Part shown: piece by piece, positions 43,726 through 44,086 of the stretch
How positions within the stretch are numbered: position 1 is the stretch's first letter
Layout: each line of letters begins with the position of its first letter
Source: Pseudolabrys sp.
Lineage (GTDB): Bacteria; Pseudomonadota; Alphaproteobacteria; Rhizobiales; Xanthobacteraceae
DNA: 44,086 nucleotides
Direction of reading: 5' to 3'
NCBI GenBank assembly: GCA_019689975.1
Contig: JADGGK010000018.1
Span: forward strand, 1-44,086
The notes under the pieces: generated by a model
Told to the model about the DNA's origin: nothing
Database searches by the model: none
Seen by the model: the letters and a program-made list of their open reading frames with translations, nothing else
Program-made: the position numbers and the translations under genes

Positions 43726-44086
43726 GCTTCGCTCTTGCACGTGCTCGGTCGGCACAATCGCCGCACGGATGCCGGACAATTCAGGCTTCGCGCTTGGCCG
43801 GGAACGGCAAGCGGATCATGCCCATTGGACTCGCGTCACTGGTAGGTGACTTTGCCGCCAATTTGATCTGAGCGCCGCGCCCGTCGAGCGGTCGGGTCTC
43901 GCCGTCGGATGCGGCCCAGGCTGCGATCAACCTCTCTCATCATCGACACCGCCTCGGGAAAGCTCTGTCGGGGGATACGCGCGCCCTATATTTAGCCGAC
44001 GTAGAACCCATCCTTGAGCGCTGCACTAGCCGGGACGATCGCGTTCGAACTCGCCGCGCGGCTGCTTCCTGGCCTTGACCTTCCCC
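43726..44086. other. Window end without a supported gene
   Basis: These 361 bases hold no gene I can support. On the minus strand, 44026-44086 is open for 20 codons and ends in TAG, so it could be the C-terminus of a gene lying mostly beyond the window (GKVKARKQPRGEFERDRPG), but this is too short to judge. No terminator for actR was recognised. Confidence 0.3.

Noticed and set aside
44026-44086. Possible C-terminal tail of a minus-strand gene at the window edge
   Set aside because: Only 20 codons are visible, too few to support a gene call.
1-44086. Mobile elements, CRISPR arrays, tRNA or rRNA genes, defence systems
   Set aside because: I looked for transposase or integrase motifs, regular repeat-spacer patterns, cloverleaf sequences and known defence domains and saw none that could be supported.

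Overview
The window looks like chromosomal DNA of a GC-rich alphaproteobacterium, most likely of the order Hyphomicrobiales (Bradyrhizobium, Rhodopseudomonas or Xanthobacteraceae-like). The pointers are an ActS/ActR (RegB/RegA) redox two-component pair, an intracellular polyhydroxybutyrate depolymerase, GlnD and MutS close together, DUF2336 and PilZ proteins, a TRAP carboxylate transporter, and a short ATTGC...GCAAT extragenic palindrome of a type common in this order. No rRNA, tRNA, CRISPR array, insertion sequence or phage gene was seen. The assignment is from gene content and recalled family features, not from a database search.

Positions 1-12076 hold aromatic catabolism. On the minus strand a compact operon reads catI/pcaI - catJ/pcaJ - pcaF - pcaH - pcaG: protocatechuate 3,4-dioxygenase plus the last two steps of the beta-ketoadipate pathway (pcaB, pcaC and pcaD are not in the window). 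Divergently, on the plus strand, lie a DUF3237 protein, a crotonase, two tandem feruloyl-CoA-synthetase-like ligases, a thiolase, an SDR dehydrogenase and a 4-hydroxybenzoyl-CoA-type thioesterase. Together they could activate a phenylpropenoid acid, shorten its side chain by CoA-dependent beta-oxidation, release a hydroxybenzoate and feed it to ring cleavage. A perfect 19-bp palindrome precedes the first ligase.

Positions 12077-22647 hold a second module: a MarR regulator, a divergent three-gene TRAP transporter, an indolepyruvate:ferredoxin oxidoreductase-like pair (iorA, iorB), a ThDP-dependent decarboxylase/synthase-like enzyme and an ACMSD-like amidohydrolase. Two near-identical 18-bp inverted repeats (TAGTTTGnnATCAAACCA) sit before the TRAP operon and before iorA, the second directly after a TATAAT box. 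They are the best evidence that transporter and oxidoreductase form one regulon, probably under the MarR protein. The substrate is not known. Hydroxycinnamate or aryl-2-oxo acid uptake is the leading guess, because Rhodopseudomonas palustris couples a MarR regulator and a TRAP transporter to p-coumarate use.

Positions 22772-44086 are mostly housekeeping and stress physiology: mutS, an NTF2-like/flavin monooxygenase fusion, a duplicated-looking membrane protein, a zinc alcohol dehydrogenase, glnD, a class A penicillin-binding protein, a Bcr/CflA-type exporter, a YgjP-like metallopeptidase, DUF2336 and PilZ proteins, phaZ, a two-gene ABC-2 transporter and actS-actR. The last 361 bases hold no gene that can be supported.
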